From Nitzschia sp. DOCU1 (lineage: Eukaryota > Bacillariophyta > Bacillariophyceae > Bacillariales > Bacillariaceae), in assembly GCA_951394045.1 (NCBI GenBank), contig OX596001.1:744001-808000 (forward strand): a stretch of 64,000 nucleotides of DNA, read 5' to 3'. The translations under genes were made by a program, and so were the position numbers. Below, one piece after another: positions 62,676 through 64,000 of the stretch. Under the pieces are notes generated by a model that saw only the letters and a program-made list of their open reading frames with translations, had not been told where the DNA came from and made no database searches. Within the stretch, counting starts at the first letter, position 1; every line of letters starts with the position of its first letter.

Positions 62676-62757
62676 TCTTGTTTTTATAGAGACTCTGAGA
62701 GACTCTAAGACACTCTGAAGTAGAGTCTTGCTTTCATGGAGACTCTTAGAATCATAG
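62676..62757. repeat. Degenerate GAGACTCT repeat patch
   Basis: Several copies of AGACTCT/AGAGTCT in both orientations (for example GAGACTCTGAGAGACTCT) occur within about 80 bp. It looks like a decayed short tandem repeat. Confidence 0.5.
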
Positions 62758-63530
62758 TTTTCAGTCTTGTTTGTAGTTAGTCCTTTTGTTTTGGTCCTGT
62801 AAGTCAAATCATGGATTGGTGTGACTTCTTTGATTACATGTATAGGCAGATAAACTCTAGTTCAACAGTTAGATCCTCTTACTACGGACCATTCAAATTA
62901 GGCTGGGTAAGATGCTGACATAAAAGAATGCAATAAGCCTGTGGCATTCTTGACTATTCGATGTTTGAAAGAACGTTTTTATGTTTCAGGCCAATCTCTG
63001 CAACTGAGTTGTTCTCCCCTTGGCTATACCACCATTATTATCTCGATTTACCAGGCCCATCCAATTATTGCACAACATAGAATCGTAAAATGAGTTCATC
63101 ATCTTGCTCGATGCCGTCCTCCAAGGACAAAATTATGGTTTGTCTTTCCACTCTCAGGCCATCATCCAAATGTGCTGGTGCTGGGGGGGGCCGCTGCTTC
63201 CGTGGTGCTGGTGCTCCTGCTGATTGTCTCATTCCGTCCAACCCCATCCTTTCACGAAATCTGCGCCAATCCAATAGTAATGAATATCAGAGTTGCCTTC
63301 TCAGCAAGGATGATGTTGATTGATCATTATGTTCATCATGACACTTGACTTCGATGCAGTTGGATACACAAAAATCCGAAACAGTCATTCCCGCCATTTT
63401 GTGCTGCGCGTGCGCACTTTCTCAATTGACTCAACGATGGAAGATTCGAGGCTCATTCAAATTCCGAAATTCCCCATGTCATCGTTTTCTCATAAGTTTT
63501 CAAAGTATTTTTAGAGTCAAAAGGAATCTT

Positions 63531-63582
63531 GCGATTTGGTAGGATTTTGGATACCGGCGATTTGGTAGGATTTTGGATACCG
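63531..63582. repeat. 26-bp perfect tandem repeat, two copies
   Basis: Copies 63531-63556 and 63557-63582 are identical (unit GCGATTTGGTAGGATTTTGG plus ATACCG). They lie about 120 bp before the start of the acidic-protein gene. Confidence 0.9.
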
Positions 63583-63701
63583 ACAGATCTCGGATTGCAT
63601 GTAATTCTCGCGGGCAACCGCAATATTCGGGATCTTCTCGCGATAGCTTGGAAAAGATCGTTATTGTTACACTGAAATCTCCCAGTAATCCTAGCAGCAC
63701 C

Positions 63702-64000
63702 ATGTCGTCCCGTGAACATCCCATCGAAGTGCTGCAAGATGATAGCGATGATGAAAGCGATGTGGATAGCATTGGGCTCATCTCGGAGAGCAGTGAAGAT
63801 GGCAGCAATGAGGATGAGAGGGAAGTCATCGAGCTGATGAGTGACGATGACGCGGAACCAGCGGCAAAGATTGCTGCTGCCGTAACTCCTGATCGCAACA
63901 GTCCCGAATTGAGGTACGATAGTGACAGCGATGATTATGAGGATGCCGAGGAGGGACCAACGGAAATGCCAGGGGTAGCTCCCGATGGCAATAACCCAGC
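63702..64000 (+). CDS. Acidic protein with SUMO-interaction-like motifs, cut by window edge
   Basis: An open frame from the ATG at 63702, in good context (CACCATGTCG), continues without a stop to the last base (99 codons). It is rich in Asp, Glu and Ser. It contains IEVLQDDSDDESD and EVIELMSDDDAE, each a short hydrophobic run followed by acids, as in SUMO-interacting motifs. No domain is reached before the edge. Candidate families include chromatin or DNA-repair proteins with acidic N termini. The function is inferred only from composition. Confidence 0.65.
   Translation, partial: MSSREHPIEVLQDDSDDESDVDSIGLISESSEDGSNEDEREVIELMSDDDAEPAAKIAAAVTPDRNSPELRYDSDSDDYEDAEEGPTEMPGVAPDGNNP

Larger units (their letters stand above)
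60763..63701. other. Gene-poor AT-rich stretch
   Basis: No gene is supported for 2.9 kb. Open frames (for example 62355-62639, 94 codons) have no domain and no clear neighbours. It contains a 15-bp inverted repeat (61730-61791), a GAGACTCT-rich patch (62676-62757) and a 26-bp tandem repeat (63531-63582), listed separately. It could include the promoter of the acidic protein at 63702. Confidence 0.5.

Noticed and set aside
1..64000. CRISPR arrays, bacterial operons or ribosome-binding sites
   Set aside because: Introns, organelle leaders and a copia element show eukaryotic nuclear DNA; no spaced direct-repeat arrays are visible.

Overview
The window looks like nuclear DNA of a diatom (stramenopile alga). 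The evidence is: short introns (about 60-130 bp) with GTAAGT/GTGAGT-type donors; two nucleus-encoded proteins with plastid leaders carrying an A-S-A-F or A-A-F type cleavage motif (genes at 12.4 kb and 45.3 kb); a Ty1/copia-type LTR element of the sort common in diatoms; and many single-pass, Golgi-type membrane enzymes. All assignments are by eye; no database search was run.

Left part (0-24.4 kb): an LRR protein; a two-exon type II membrane protein with a methyltransferase-like fold (2.3 kb); an Hsp70-like protein fused to TPRs (4.35 kb); an SDR (6.8 kb); a small Cys-rich membrane protein (8.2 kb); a prolyl-4-hydroxylase-like protein (9.3 kb); a DHRS1-like SDR (10.9 kb) divergent from a plastid-targeted protein (12.4 kb); two tandem PC-esterase/TBL-like genes (13.7 and 15.6 kb) with a relic of the 12.4 kb gene's 5' end between them; a SulP transporter (17.7 kb); an AzgA-type purine permease (20.3 kb); and a succinate-semialdehyde-type aldehyde dehydrogenase (22.5 kb).

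Middle part (24.5-39.6 kb): a DUF547 gene is split by a 6.76-kb copia element on the minus strand (LTRs 25012-25591 and 31176-31767, 5-bp target duplication CAAAG). The host gene carries frameshifts, and pol carries a frameshift plus stops. Next come a GT49-like glycosyltransferase, a 533-bp MITE with a TAA target duplication (33898-34430), a two-TM Cys-rich protein, a GT25-like glycosyltransferase and a divergently transcribed glycan-type protein.

Right part (40-64 kb): a 15-exon Argonaute gene (40080-44815) that keeps the 5'-phosphate pocket of the MID domain but has lost slicer residues; a plastid DUF1995 protein; a HECT-type E3 ligase with an RGG/GGY-rich N terminus (47087-50360); a decayed paralogue of the 2.3-kb gene; a basic/acidic protein with a Tudor-like segment; an ER-type protein with a C-terminal SAP domain; a START-like lipid-binding protein; a 1108-aa disordered Ser/Arg-rich protein with SLxDLFA repeats; a 2.9-kb gene-poor AT-rich stretch; and the start of an acidic protein that runs off the right edge.

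The most notable items are the predicted slicer-dead Argonaute lying close to an RGG-HECT ligase, the Hsp70-lid-TPR chimera, and the record of nested insertion, tandem duplication and decay.
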